64,000 nt of DNA from Aquatica leii (Eukaryota; Arthropoda; Insecta; Coleoptera; Lampyridae). This document shows positions 11,790 through 23,655 of the stretch, piece after piece (within the stretch, counting starts at the first letter, position 1; the number at the start of each line of letters is the position of its first letter). The position numbers and the translations under genes are program-made. Location of the stretch: NCBI GenBank assembly GCA_035610365.1, contig CM069433.1:165308882-165372881 (forward strand), written 5' to 3'. A model generated the notes under the pieces. That model was not told the origin of the DNA. It made no database searches and saw nothing but the letters and a program-made list of their open reading frames with translations.

Positions 11790-14600
11790 ACAGTTCTTGC
11801 TTCAAAGACCCATTCCAGCACTAGATTGTGAGAAAGATAATAAGTTAGTGCATATAAATATGAAAACAAAGGAATTTCTCAGCATGTGGCAAAATTCCAA
11901 AATATTTAGTAATCAATTAAAACTCTTTAGAAGTGAGTTATCTGACCAAATGATAAGTACAAAGTCATTGATGTTACTGTCAGCAGACTAAAAACATTTC
12001 TTTTCTGCTTGGGAATCTACACTTGTTGATCGATAAATTATAAACGAATTAGTGTCTAGATTGCTAGTTAAAGATGAAATATTGTATCATGTACGTGAGT
12101 GGTTCACAGAAATTAGTAAAGAGCAAGCACGTTTCAATTGGAGATGGTTCAAAAATAAAAAGCAATAGGAATCGGTAAGATAAATTTAGAAGTTTTTAAT
12201 AGTAAGTCGTGGATAAAAACAACCTTGCATGATGTGTTATATGTACCGGAATTGACAATCAATCTATTTTCAGTAAGAAGTGCTGTATACAAAGGTTACG
12301 TGATGATTTATAATGGCGACTAATGTAAATTTATTAAAAATAATACAGTCGGAGTAGTATCAAATCGATCAAAGAAAATGTAAATGCCGAACTTCCGTTA
12401 TCCTGATCAGATCGTGGCAAAAATCAGTAAAACGATAAGTACTTTAACAACTTCACATGAAAGTCTTGCACATCAAAACTTACAAAAAGTTAAGAAAGCT
12501 TCAAAACATAAAGGTATCGAATATTCCAGTGGCAGCCAAGAAACATGTGAAGCATGTCTTCAAGCTAAACACCACAAACTTTTTTTAAATAAGAGTCAAA
12601 CAAAAAGTATTCAAACATGTTAAGTAGTGCTTATGGTTTTATGTGACCCAATAAAAGCAAACTCTTTAGATGGATCAAAATAGTCACATTTTCGGACTGT
12701 TTATTTTTTGAAAATCAAATTGGAAATAATCGACAAAGTAAAGCATTTCTTAAAATATTCAGAACAAAATACTCAAAATAATGGAAAGGAATACGTAAAT
12801 AAAAATATGAAACATTTATTGTAAAATTTGGCAATCAAGCATCAAACTTCTGTTAAATACACACCTGAGCAAAATAGTAAAGTGGAGCGGGAAATTCGAA
12901 CTGTGGTGGAAGCTGCAAGAACGATGATGCAGGGAAGAAACATTGGAAAAGAAATTTTTGCAAAAAACAGTAAATACATGTGTGTATCTACTAAATGGCA
13001 CAAGTGCAAGTAATGTAGATGGAAAATCACATAAATAATATTTTTGGTACCTAGACAAGTGAAACACCTGGTAAATGTAAAAATGATAAAAACAGAATTC
13101 AATTAACGGATTTAGATGAAGTTAACACCCAAGAATATCAGAAAAACAAGAAGAGAGCTATAAAAAAGATTTCCATGTTGATTCAGATAAAACAAAAGAA
13201 TATCAAAAATAAAGACAAAAACTAAAAGTATTAAATCAAAGAAGACGATCAATTAAAAGGACAGAATGGCTAGATGACTATAAAGTAAATTTCTTATCCA
13301 TACAAGATGAACTAGTGACATACATTGAGGCTATAGAAAGCAGTGATGCAAGAAATTGGTTGGACGCAATAGAAACTGAAAGAAGTGTATTAAAAGAAAA
13401 TAGTACATAAACTGAAGCAGTATTGCCAGAAAGTAAAAGTGCTGTAAACCGTAAATGGGCTTTTAAGATCAAGACAAGTGAAAAAGGCGAAGTACAATAT
13501 AAAGCAAAACTAGTTGCAAAAAGCTTAGAACAGAAAGATTGTGTAAAAGTTGCAAAACTTTCTACTTTCAAAGTATTCGTTGCAGTTGCAAATAAGTTGC
13601 GTTTGCAAATTTACCAAATGGATGGGCGGTCAGTTTTCTTAAATGGAGATATCAAAGAAGAAGTGTACTTACCAGATAGCATCGAAAGTGACAAATATAT
13701 GGTTTGTAAATTAATTAAATCAATTTATAGTTTAGAAAGTTTACCTAAGTATTGGAATAAAAAATTTAATACAGTAATTACAAATGATGGCTTTGTCAGA
13801 TCTAAAAAGGATTATTGTACCAAATGTAAACAAAGAAATAAATTGTATGTATTATTGCATGTTGACGACATGTTAATTTTTGGTACAGATCAAAAAGCGA
13901 TAAAATCAGAATGTTGAAAAAGGTATTACTACCAGGAACGATATTTAAGAAAGATATTACAGCGTTATGAAGCGTCAAATTGTAAACCAATGAATACACC
14001 CATAGATAAAAATTTTAAGTTTAATTTGTTGGTAACTAAAATTAAAAATAGAGAGTTAGAGCAGAAATATAGACAATTACTAAGATCTTTGTTATATGCT
14101 GCTTCAGGCTCACGATCTGATTTATGCGCTTGTGTATCGATTCTGAGTCGTTATCAGACTTCTCCAAATTATGAATTGTATAAAGCATTAAAATGTGTAT
14201 TCAGATATGTTAAGGCCACATTCGATTATAAGTTTTAAACTATTTGATTGCACCGCTTCTTGGTGTTCAAACAAACATTTAAGTGTAGCGTTATCCTCCA
14301 CAGATGCTGAGTATGTCGCAGTTAGTAAGCTTGCTGGCTAAGAAATTTAGTTTTAGATTTTATTTTACCTGTATAAGTAGGAGTAATAGAAATATTTTAG
14401 GATAACTAATCTGCTATAACAATTGCAAAGAATCCTGAATGTAACAAAAGATTAAAACATATAGACATAAAACATCAGTTTATTAAAGAAAATATATCAG
14501 AAGGAATTATTAATGTAAATTATATAAAACTGATTGCTGATATTCTCAAAGAATTATTTTGTGAGTTTAGAGTTAAGCTTGTTTTGGAGAAAATTTTATG
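11790..14600 (+). pseudogene. Ty1/copia retrotransposon gag-pol polyprotein, degenerate
   Basis: The polyprotein normally supplies Gag, protease, integrase, reverse transcriptase and RNase H for copy-and-paste retrotransposition. The domains are recognisable in copia order. A Gag-like piece is near 11995-12075 (KHFFSAWESTLVD, INELVSRLLVKDE). The end of protease/pre-integrase reads DVLYVPELTINLFSVRS (12230-12285). The GAG-pre-integrase zinc-binding region has LAHQNLQKVKK and CEACLQAKHH (12465-12600). The integrase core end reads HQTSVKYTPEQN and VEREIRTVVEAARTM (12838-12930). The RVT_2 domain has NGDIKEEVYLP and VLLHVDDMLIFGTD (13423-13915). The region after it has LLYAASGSRSDLCA, and RNase H has SWCSNKHLSVALSSTDAEY (14240-14330). 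Stops, frameshifts and deletions in Gag, protease and integrase make it inactive. Confidence 0.9.
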
Positions 14601-14644
14601 CATTTAATTTTTGGTTCAGGTCATGGTTTATATAAACATTAGTT

Positions 14645-15003
14645 TAAGGGGGTCATACTTCAGATTGCGTTTGAATAATTTCATTGAGAGGGTTTGTTAA
14701 GTTGAGCAATGAAATTATATAGGTGTAGGCAGGTCTTTAAGCTAAGTTGTGGATATATACATCTGTGCATAAAATAAGTAAGTTGGAGTACGTGCCATTT
14801 TGTAGTTGTAATGTTACCAACATGAGTGAACTACAATGGGAGATCCACCTGTATGTAAATGGCTATAGAGAAAACGTTGAAAGCTGATTTTATACCCGCG
14901 TAATTTAAATAAGTTTTGAATAAACATATTGTAATGTAACGTTTTACATAATGAAAATGCAACATCTAATAATCTAGACTGAACCGTTATATTCAAACTC
15001 ACA
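14645..15003 (+). mobile_element. polypurine tract and possible 3' LTR of the copia element
   Basis: A purine run, aaggggg (14646-14652), follows the RNase H remnant at the position expected for the plus-strand primer of a copia element. The following ~350 bp is non-coding and could be the 3' LTR. No matching 5' LTR was found and the ends are not defined, so only the tract is directly seen. Confidence 0.35.
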
Positions 15004-15359
15004 GAAATAATAGAAACATTTTTAATCCTATTTCCTTCATCGTATTTAGTTTGCGCGTATGTTTAGTGGCTGTAGCAAATTTACTGTCTACTGTCTAAAA
15101 TTGTAGAACACAGACCGCGGCGACATTGACAAATTAATAAAAGCTCAACCATTTTATTTACGCAATCTTAAATATGCAGAATTAATTCTCTAGAAAACTC
15201 TGCTTGCACACTGTTTTATCATAATTTAAATTACGTCGTATTTTTTTGCATTTTTGTTTGGCTCATTGTTTTTGGTTTATATTGCCAGTTTAAAGCAATT
15301 TAGAATTTGCAATTATTCGTACGACTAAATGTGTTTTAAAAACTTTGATATAATCAAGT

Positions 15360-16470
15360 AAATTCTATTGATTCTTGGTTGCTTTGTTATTGGGTGCATT
15401 CAGCTGATAGATCTCAAGACGCTACCGATCCAGCGCTACATTTATAACCGTTGCAATCGGCTGGCAGCTCAAAATTCATGTATAACTAAGACATTAGATA
15501 GTAATGAATAGATTTCTCCAATATCCATTACTCACCATTAATAAGGCTATAACTTTCCATTATAAATTATTACATTTTGAATATATTTCTTAAACTTCAA
15601 ACATTAGACATGTAGCGGGAACTGCTGGATTGGAGCGTAGATTATTTTCGCTACAAAAAATAGCGACCGCTCAGCAACTGTTACCAATGTAGCAAACTCC
15701 GTGCGGCCGTATTCACCGGAAAATCGGGAACTGTTCCACAACAGTTATGTCGGCTGAATGCACTTGATACTTTCGTATTACGACGATACTTTTTTTTACA
15801 AAAGTATTAAGTTTATAACTACAGATTTATTGTCAATACACTCTGTAAGATAAGTTACTTCATGAGTGTTGTTCAATCTGGCGACGTGTCCGCTGTTAAA
15901 CAAAAAGCAGAAATTTGTGTTACGTTCCGTTTTTGATTGACGCCCTACTGATTTTTGACTTATATTTACGTTTTTAAAATTCCCAAGATATTTACAAATT
16001 TCAATTTTTGTCTAACCTACCGCCATCTTCACTGAGCACCGAGCAAAAACTTTATGTTACGTTTAGATAGACGATTCTTTCGCACTATCTTTTTGCACGT
16101 AACAATTTATAAAATTCACTGTCAACTGTGCAACGAGTTCTTTTTTCTTTGATATCTCTTTTTCTGCTTCAAGCCACTTTTAGACGCTTCCGTTTAGTGT
16201 ATTGAAAAATCATGTGTTAGCTGTGCTTCTTTTTGGGTTGGGTGTTATTGTAGTTGAGTTCGTTTTGAATTTTAGGATTCTACCCTTGGCGTGTCACTAG
16301 GTAGGTAGGAAAACATTTGTAACGTTCACCTACTCCGTATTCTGCATGTAGTGTTACGATACATTTTTGGACATATACTTTTTCTTAAGTAAACTTTTAT
16401 ACACGTAACATCGTCCACTGTCTGGCACGTTTTTTTATAATTATTCTATGCCATCACTCATTAAATAGCG
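15360..16470. other. less AT-rich unique region, possible host promoter or first exon
   Basis: Patches of distinctly higher G+C and CpG content occur at about 15390-15480, 15610-15740 and 15870-16040, unlike the surrounding DNA. No transposon motif or long open frame is present. A regulatory region or 5' untranslated exon of a host gene is a possible reading, unsupported by any recognised motif. Confidence 0.25.
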
Positions 16471-16482
16471 TGTTATAGTGCC

Positions 16483-16773
16483 GTGGAAATTAATTTCACT
16501 GTGGAATACGTTGTCAGAGTAAGATTAAATTCTGTTTGGGGTTATGCAAGTAATTTTCTGCATGTTTATAACACGCAATGCTGGCTAAATAGTTTCACAC
16601 CGACCCGACCTAAACGTTGTATCGATGCAACCATAAGTAGAATATTTTTTGTAAAGTGGTTAGAAAGTCTGCCACCGCGTTTTTTGCTTGAATTCAGAAA
16701 CACATTGTGTTTGATATATTTATTTATTGATATCCGTCCGTTACATTTTGTTTTGGCTTTTAGGGATGTATGA
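16483..16773 (+). CDS. unrecognised 96-codon open frame, doubtful
   Basis: An ATG-initiated frame of 96 codons, rather long for this base composition, at the right edge of the less AT-rich region. The opposite strand is also open here (78 codons), which weakens the case for coding. No family is recognised. The product would be basic and hydrophobic (SNFLHVYNTQCWLNSF, LEFRNTLCLIYLFIDIRP). It may be chance, or part of a host exon. Confidence 0.12.
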   Translation: MEINFTVEYVVRVRLNSVWGYASNFLHVYNTQCWLNSFTPTRPKRCIDATISRIFFVKWLESLPPRFLLEFRNTLCLIYLFIDIRPLHFVLAFRDV

Positions 16774-16803
16774 TTACAAGCCGAAGTAGATCTAGTCGGC
16801 ACA

Positions 16804-19080
16804 AGTATAAACTGTAAGTGCTACATATTTTTTAAAACCTCGATTTATTGCGACAAGTCTGTCAGGTGTAGTTATTACAAATATCATTTATCCTTGTGTC
16901 AGTGTACACTTCTACAATTATGTTACTCATTCCATGAAACTGATAATTTAAATTGATAAATGTAGAAAAACTTGCTTAATTACTTATTTTGTAAAACGTA
17001 TTACCTATACGGCGTATTTTTGTAATGTGTTCGCTTTAATTTGAACTGTGATAATACATTATTCAAGTATTTTATTCTCTCTTGTTAATTGACTGGATTT
17101 CATTTGTGTACCGTTGTGAACCTTCTTTTTATGTTGCGGACACGGATCACTATCTTGTTTATTCGTCAAGATTTTGCTATAAATGTTTAACGAATATAGC
17201 GCCCTTATAATCTGAGTATTTAGTTATATTTACTTTTACCAAGCTCTACGACGAATTCAGATTTAATCTGTACCAACGACTTCAAGATTTTAGCAAATTG
17301 TCGATTTATTTTTAGAAGGGTTTATTGCCCTGTTGATTAGTCGCTTGTATAAAAAAAGTTCATTGTTCAATATCACACTCGTGAAAAACTTTATGACATA
17401 TTGGCTAAAAATAACATCGTAGTTAGTGACACCCATAGCCTAATTCTTAAATGCTATTATTACTATTTCTAGCAAAGTTAGTGTGGTTACGTTATAAGCA
17501 AAAAAGCTATAGTGGCAAAATAAAAACTAAAAATGCAGATAAAACCAAGTATTTAAAGTCAGTTATTTTATTAAAACGAGTATGCGACACGGGTGAATAA
17601 GTCATTTAAATAATCTTAAAATTTAGTTAAAACTTAAAAAAAAAACGATTTTAAAGTTAATGTCAAATTTGACTGATTTAGTAATGAATGTAGTACCAAC
17701 ATTATATTCTGGTGTTTTCTTTTAATTTTTTTCAAAAAAAGAATATAATTTTACCAAAGCAACACAAAACATTGTACATTACTCTCGTAGTAAGGTTCAT
17801 AGCATAACTCACTCACATGCAACGTTCGTTATGCCATGCTTTACTTTCGTCGTTTGTTGCGTAAATTACTATTTATGTTTTAGATTTGCATCGAAGTTTA
17901 TTATTTTTGGATGTTGTTGATATATAAAATAGTACTTCACCTTATATAAAATTTCCTTTTCATCTCTGACCTTGTAATATTATGGCCACTACCGTATAAC
18001 ACTATTTCGTTACTTGCGGCACTGTTTTACTGTTAATCAACACATAAGGTCAACGTTAAACACATACCAGGCAGAGTACCCATTACGACACAAACGTAAA
18101 TATGTAATTAGAATCGTATAAGAATTGTGTACTTTTAACAAGTACGACTACTAACTGTTTTTCTTAGATTCGTAGAACATTAAAAAAAAATTATTGCAGA
18201 CATCAAAAATTAATATTAGCGTGCGTGCAAAAACAAAATTAGAAATTTGATTTGCAAATTACCTAGGTATAATTTGAATACCATAATTTGATGACTTTCT
18301 ACAGTAATTAATGATTTATAATAATATTAGCTATGTTTTTATTGACAAAAATAAACGAACAAACATTATTTTTACATAATATTTATTCAAAATAAGATAA
18401 AAACAATTAAAAAAAAAATTATATTTACATTACTATCATGTTTGTAATCTTACAACTGCTACCTTGTATCATTTTGTTGATTTAATTTCCTCATTAAAGC
18501 TAACGTAAATGTTCTTTAACGTTAGGTAACATTTCTAATCAAATCAATCGACCCTAATATTCATATTTATAATTTTACTGCACGTACATAAACAGCGTAA
18601 AGTAAGCAACGTAATAAACTGCAAGCATTAACGGTGCACTTTCATATTGTTCTCAAGGCAAAAAATAAATTAACCGTAAAACGTTTTATAGAATGATGTA
18701 GTAAACTGCATTTAAAATTGCACGGTATTTTTTACGCTAACAGCTATAAAATAGAATTTTAAAACAATTTCATGTTTTTTATGAAAGTAAATTGTATTGC
18801 CTCCAGGTTGAATAATGTCACAAGCGGATGCACAGAATTATTGCTATATTCTTATTGCATTTTTTTCATACTCAGTTTTCTAAAAAAATATATATATAGA
18901 TTAAAGTCGTTATTAAAGACTACGACTTTTTCTTTACATTACATTAAAAGATATTTTGCTGATCGAATCCTACAGTTTTTGGTTGTCTGAAAATGAAATC
19001 AGAGTATTGAATATAAATAACGTATAAGTTAGTTTTAATAAAATGCTCAACATTAATAAAAATTAAAAAAAAACATGTTA
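16804..19080. other. non-coding stretch, nothing recognised
   Basis: AT-rich sequence without recognisable coding regions, RNA genes or repeats. Confidence 0.4.
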
Positions 19081-19087
19081 TCTAACG

Positions 19088-19260
19088 TTCCATATACAGG
19101 GTGTTTAAAACAGATGCGGCAATATTAAAGAGGGTGATTGCCCAGGTCATTTTATACAAAAAAGTTCCTATAAACATAGTTCCGCAAACGCTTCGTTACC
19201 GATCGTGTTGAAGTTCAATTTAAAAAAAATAAGAGTAAAATTAGATAATTTTAGTTAAAA
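19088..19260 (+). mobile_element. 5' terminal fragment of a mariner-type element
   Basis: Begins atacagggtgtttaaaa and continues with a block resembling the conserved 5' leader of insect mariner-type elements as I know it: 'gggtgattgcccaggtcattt', 'aaaaaagttcctataaacat' and 'cgcttcgttaccgatcgtgtt' followed by gaagttcaa. No transposase coding follows, so this is a truncated copy. The family is inferred from that memory of the leader, not from a search. Confidence 0.5.
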
Positions 19261-19984
19261 AAATCCTACAACAATTAATGTTTTACTTCTATTAAAATTA
19301 AAGCTAAAATTTCGTAACGATAACGTATCTTAGTTTAATTAAAAAATGCTATCATAATATGTTACTATTGAGAGTTAGAGTTTTAAAACTTAACCAAGTT
19401 TAGTTAAACCGAAGTTTAAACCCTGATTGAATACAACTGACTCCTAATGACTTTTTCTAAACTAACACTCTCACTGTGGACTTATCAATTGAAGCAGAAG
19501 CGCAGACTAACACTTTACTATCAATTAATTGAACCTATTAAGTAGAATTTAAGTTTCTACAGGTTGCTTTTGTATAACAATTTTCCAGATGTCCATGGCG
19601 ACGTGCGACGAAGGCTCGGCTTGTGAGAAATCGATCACACGGGAATTATTCAGAATGACAAGTTCTGAAAAAACTGAACAATCTTTTTGTCGCAGAAAAC
19701 GTGATTTGCAACTTCAAATTTGTTCTGAATAGAACCTGTACCTTTTGAAATGGTAGATAATTTCTACTTCATGTGCGTTTTCAATTGTAATGTAACATCT
19801 TTATTCTAAAAAAATCTTCTTCGTTTAGCCTTCTTTAAACCAATTCCTCAATTCTTTTGCAGATAAATAGGTCTTACACAATAAATCTGCAGGTTTATTT
19901 ATATCGTCAGTTCATCTGGTTCAGTATTGTCGCCTAGTCTTTGTTTTCTTCTTTCTTGAACCACGTTCTAACTATTGTCCGGTT

Positions 19985-20140
19985 AGTATGCTTTCTTCTT
20001 ATTCTTCTTAAGCCTTTGGTGCGCCCACAGTTGGGTATAAGCTTCCCTCTTCCTGTTCTATTTCTCTGTATTTTGAACTGCTGATATCCATTTTAATCCA
20101 GCAATGTTCTTTAAGCCATCGACCATCTTTACCTCTACTT
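19985..20140 (-). pseudogene. C-terminal tail of a LINE-type reverse transcriptase ORF
   Basis: On the minus strand the reading KMVDGLKNIAGLKWISAVQN, then REAYTQLWAH, resembles the conserved end of RTE/Jockey-like LINE ORF2 proteins, where a 'W..DL....G..W...AQ.R..W' block is followed by 'EAY...W'. Only about 50 residues remain, with one stop, as expected for a 5'-truncated LINE copy. The sequence to 19800 would be its 3' UTR. No poly(A) tail or target duplication was identified. Confidence 0.45.
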
Positions 20141-20555
20141 CTCTATGATCTTTAAATTTCTATTTTAAAGATGCTTATATTTTATGTCTTCTAATCTTAT
20201 ATGAAGCATATTTTTATTAAAAGGAAATCCGTTCGCAAAAAATTTAAAAAAAATTGTCGACAAATGTAGACAAACCTAAACGAAATGGCTTTAGAAACTC
20301 CAATGTTGGTTATACGGCTATTCGTGTTTTTAAATATTTTTAATTGTTTGTAAAAGTCACAAAAATTGATAAAAATTTAATAAAGCATTTCCACATTTTG
20401 TTAATACACTTGTGTCATTATCAAGTTGATAGAAGCAAATTTTGAAAATTTTGCGGTGAAACCACAAAAACATATTTTGATAAAAACACATAGTATCCTA
20501 TGCCAACAACTATCCACAAAGTACTCGTACACAAAAAAGCTATTATAAAAAATAT

Positions 20556-22160
20556 TGTAACGTCCCGTTAGAGTTCATTACATTAAAATTCAATTTTACA
20601 TTCGTTTGTTTTCTGCAACTAATATTGCACGTAAATTTATTCAGTTTGGCAACGTCGTGTTGTTTTAACCGACTTGAGTGTGCTTAAACTGGCATTTCCG
20701 CTGGGGCCACGCTTGGTCGTGCGTGTCGTAGTGATGCGGGGAAGTCAAATTTTCTTGATTATGGCGTAAAAACCCATACAATTTAATTTTTATTCATTCC
20801 ATCTAATTATTGGTGAGTTTACCTTTATTTTGATATAATTTTTCTATTGAATTCAACATTTTTAGTGATTTCAAAATGTTACGCAATATTTAGGACAAAG
20901 GAATTTATTTTGAAGGCCGTTGCTAAATGCAGCGTGAGTACAGCATGTCATTTAAAAAACCATTCTAATTATTTATATTTAGGGTCTTTTATTTTATTTT
21001 ATATCGGTTTTTACTGGATCTTTCATTTTGGTTTTGTCGTTTAATTACTGGATTTTTCGTTATTGAAGTTTATTATGCATTGGTTTTATTCCTGGTGTTG
21101 AAGAATCTTATCACTTCAAGCAAGTATGTGCTAAAAATAGAAGATATACGATAACGTCATATCATATGGTGAGTCAACTGGAATTAAGTTACTACATTTT
21201 ACATTCACATTGTTGATTAAATTCAGTTATTAAAACTTTTCACTCGATAACAAATCAAACGTTTACGACATTTGCATTTAATATCAATAATTAATAATTA
21301 GATGTAAGATTTTACGTTTTTATCACCAATTTAAAGGTGGTTGGCGCCCTAATATTTTATTTTAAATCCTGTTTTATTTCTAATATGTTTAATTCAAATA
21401 TTGTTCTTTGTTCTCTAATGTAAATAGTATATTAAGTTATAGTTAATAAATTAACGGAGTTCACGTCTTTGTATTTATTTTCATTTAAGCCCACCCCCAG
21501 AGGTCTGTGCTTACGATTGCTGCCGTGGTCAAATTATTATTTTTACTTTTTATTATACGTTCTTTATTCCGTCAGTGTATTTTTTATTTACAATATCATA
21601 GTGTCGTTAAAATATTACAAACAAAATACATCGAAAGCATAAAACAAACTATAAAATCATAACCGATATCTTCATATAAAAAAGCAAGTCGACAACAATT
21701 ATTATTTTGTCAATAAATTTGCAAAAGCGTATAAAAAAGTTACTACATTTGATGTAGTTTTAATGTTCTGTGCACCAAGTTAAGATAAAATGCAAAAATA
21801 ACCAATAATCAGTTTGAAGAATATAGTGGTTTACAAATCTTTATTTGGAACCTTCGAAACAATTGCCAAAAGATATGGAATCTTCTGGATCTAGATAAAG
21901 TAAGAATATAAGAGGTATCCGAAAGAAGTTGTAGTGTCGGTATAAATAAATATACGCGTGTGCCAAGCTAAAATAAACAAGTGATTAATTATCTTATCCG
22001 CGGGCGGTATAGTGTTACAGTGATAAATAAATTAATGTAAGTGTTTCTATTAAACTGTTAGTTAGTTATTTTACTTTGGCTTGTGTTGTGTTTTTAGTTG
22101 CATTTATAATAATCGTATCTAAATTACGTGTTAAATAAATTAGTTTTAAAATCCGTTACA
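20556..22160 (+). mobile_element. possible solo LTR
   Basis: The segment begins TGTAACG and ends CGTTACA, a 7-bp terminal inverted repeat with the TG...CA ends of an LTR. Near its right end it has a TATA-like box (tataaataaa at 21941) and an AATAAA signal near 22025, in the right order for U3-R-U5. It contains no coding sequence. A clean target-site duplication is not visible (aatat before, ttata after). It could be a solo LTR of a gypsy or BEL element, or coincidence. Confidence 0.4.
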
Positions 22161-22506
22161 TTATATGCACTTATATAGGCAATTAACTTTTTAGCAAAAA
22201 TTGGGAGCGTAGAAACAATCTGGTATAAACATGACAAATGTACAAAATTAGATTTTCCCTTCAGTTAAGCCAGTGTCGCACTAATACTTGCACTACAATC
22301 AGTAAGAGAACCCTTCTATTTTCTTAAATAATTAATAGAAACTATCACATTAAATAGATAAAAACAAAAGTACAACAGTGAATTTTAAAAAAATAAGCAA
22401 CTAAAAAAACTAGTTTGACTACCGTTTTCACAGAGCCAGTAATTGAAGAAATTTTCTGATTTTTTGATTCCAACAATTAAAACTTTTTGAGATCGAACTT
22501 CAATAG

Positions 22507-22535
22507 TTAACCCTAGAGTGGTATTAGACGTCTGG
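22507..22535 (+). repeat. TTAA-CCCTAGAG terminus-like sequence
   Basis: TTAA followed by CCCTAGAGTGGTATTAGACG has the form of a piggyBac-type end at its TTAA target. It lies about 170 bp upstream of a Tc1-like coding remnant, so which element it belongs to is unclear. A related CCCTAGA terminus with TTAA occurs at 23344. Confidence 0.45.
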
Positions 22536-22680
22536 TTTGCTGAATTTTACATGGTTTCGTTTTTAGAAGAGGGTACTTCAAAAATTCAGATAACTTAATA
22601 TGTATATGCTAATGTAAAATCATTCCGGTTAAAATCTCCTGACAGTTAAAGTTTAATAAAGGTTCAGTTTATTTTTGAAA

Positions 22681-23330
22681 ATGCCTAAGCATAAGATTGT
22701 TCTGTAGAAACAAGCATAGTTGCTTTGTTAGAAACAAATTGATCTACCAACAAAATCTCTCAAAGATTTGATCTTTCAGTCGATAATTTTATTTTTACAA
22801 ATAAAATGTATGATAATATAATATATTATTAGGTGGCGTTTGTTTTTAAATACAAATTTTCTTATGTTTTTTGGTTGTGGTTTTGCTATTCAAAGAAGGT
22901 AGTTTTCAGATGCAAAAACTTACTCGTCATCAAAAGACTCTCGGGTGCAGTTATGAAAACAAAACTGAATTATATACAAAGTTAAATAATGTCGTTCCTC
23001 AAAGAACAAGTGTACGCATTAATGCTGGTTTTTGAGGGTTGATGCGTAAGAGATGTCCAGGTAAAATTGTGTATGTTACTTCATTAAGATTTAAGGCAAG
23101 ACCCTACATTGTAATTTTAGAAGATGTGATTTTACTTACTGTTTGTGCTCTGTATCCCAAAGATGAGATGGAAGCATTTGTTTTTATGCAAAATATTTGT
23201 ATATTTCATATAGCACATATAGTACAAAATCCCATTAAAAATATGTAGGCGGCTTCTGCAAAAGAATGGAAAGATTTTAACGCGGATGATGTGAGAGAAA
23301 TAAATGGCATGAAATTAACGCGAGATGTGA
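22681..23330 (+). pseudogene. Tc1/mariner-like transposase remnant
   Basis: The start reads MPKHKIVL and, after a frame change, VALLETN..STNKISQRFDLS, like the N-terminal helix-turn-helix of Tc1-type transposases. Next comes KLNNVVPQRTSVRINA and GLMRKRCPGK, the second helix-turn-helix and linker. Much later come KDEMEAFVFMQ and HIAHIVQN, like the block around the second catalytic Asp. The order is right, but the middle of the protein, including the first catalytic Asp, is mostly deleted. Multiple stops and frameshifts. The protein end is cut off by the piggyBac terminus at 23348. Confidence 0.6.
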
Positions 23331-23343
23331 CAGAAACGTGAGT

Positions 23344-23385
23344 TTAACCCTAGAATACTAAACCGTCGTAAAATTTACTGTACCC
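23344..23385 (+). repeat. left terminus of a piggyBac element at TTAA
   Basis: TTAA (23344-23347) is followed by CCCTAGAATACTAAACCGTC. CCCTAGA next to TTAA is the classic piggyBac-type end. The transposase reading frame begins about 300 bp downstream in the same orientation. No reverse-complement right end was found. Confidence 0.7.
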
Positions 23386-23655
23386 TACGCATTATTTAGG
23401 TTCGGCTATTCTAGGTGATAGGAGACGATTGCTATGTTTAGTACCTGTCAACATTAGTGCTAACGTGACGAGGCTGCATTTATATTGTCCTATTAGCGGA
23501 TATCTAAATACGGTTCAGTCACCGCGTCGTAAACTTTACGAGTGTAGTATTTATGCAAGATTTGTTTAGGTAAACCCAAATTGTGTTTTTGTGAATTATT
23601 GTTTTTTTATTCTCATGTATTCAAGAGTTAACAAATAATAATTTTTGTAAGCAAA

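Noticed and set aside
19560-19740. Short open text with higher G+C (ATCDEGSACEKSITREL)
   Set aside because: About 55 codons without a recognisable family or start context; could be a transposon scrap but cannot be supported.
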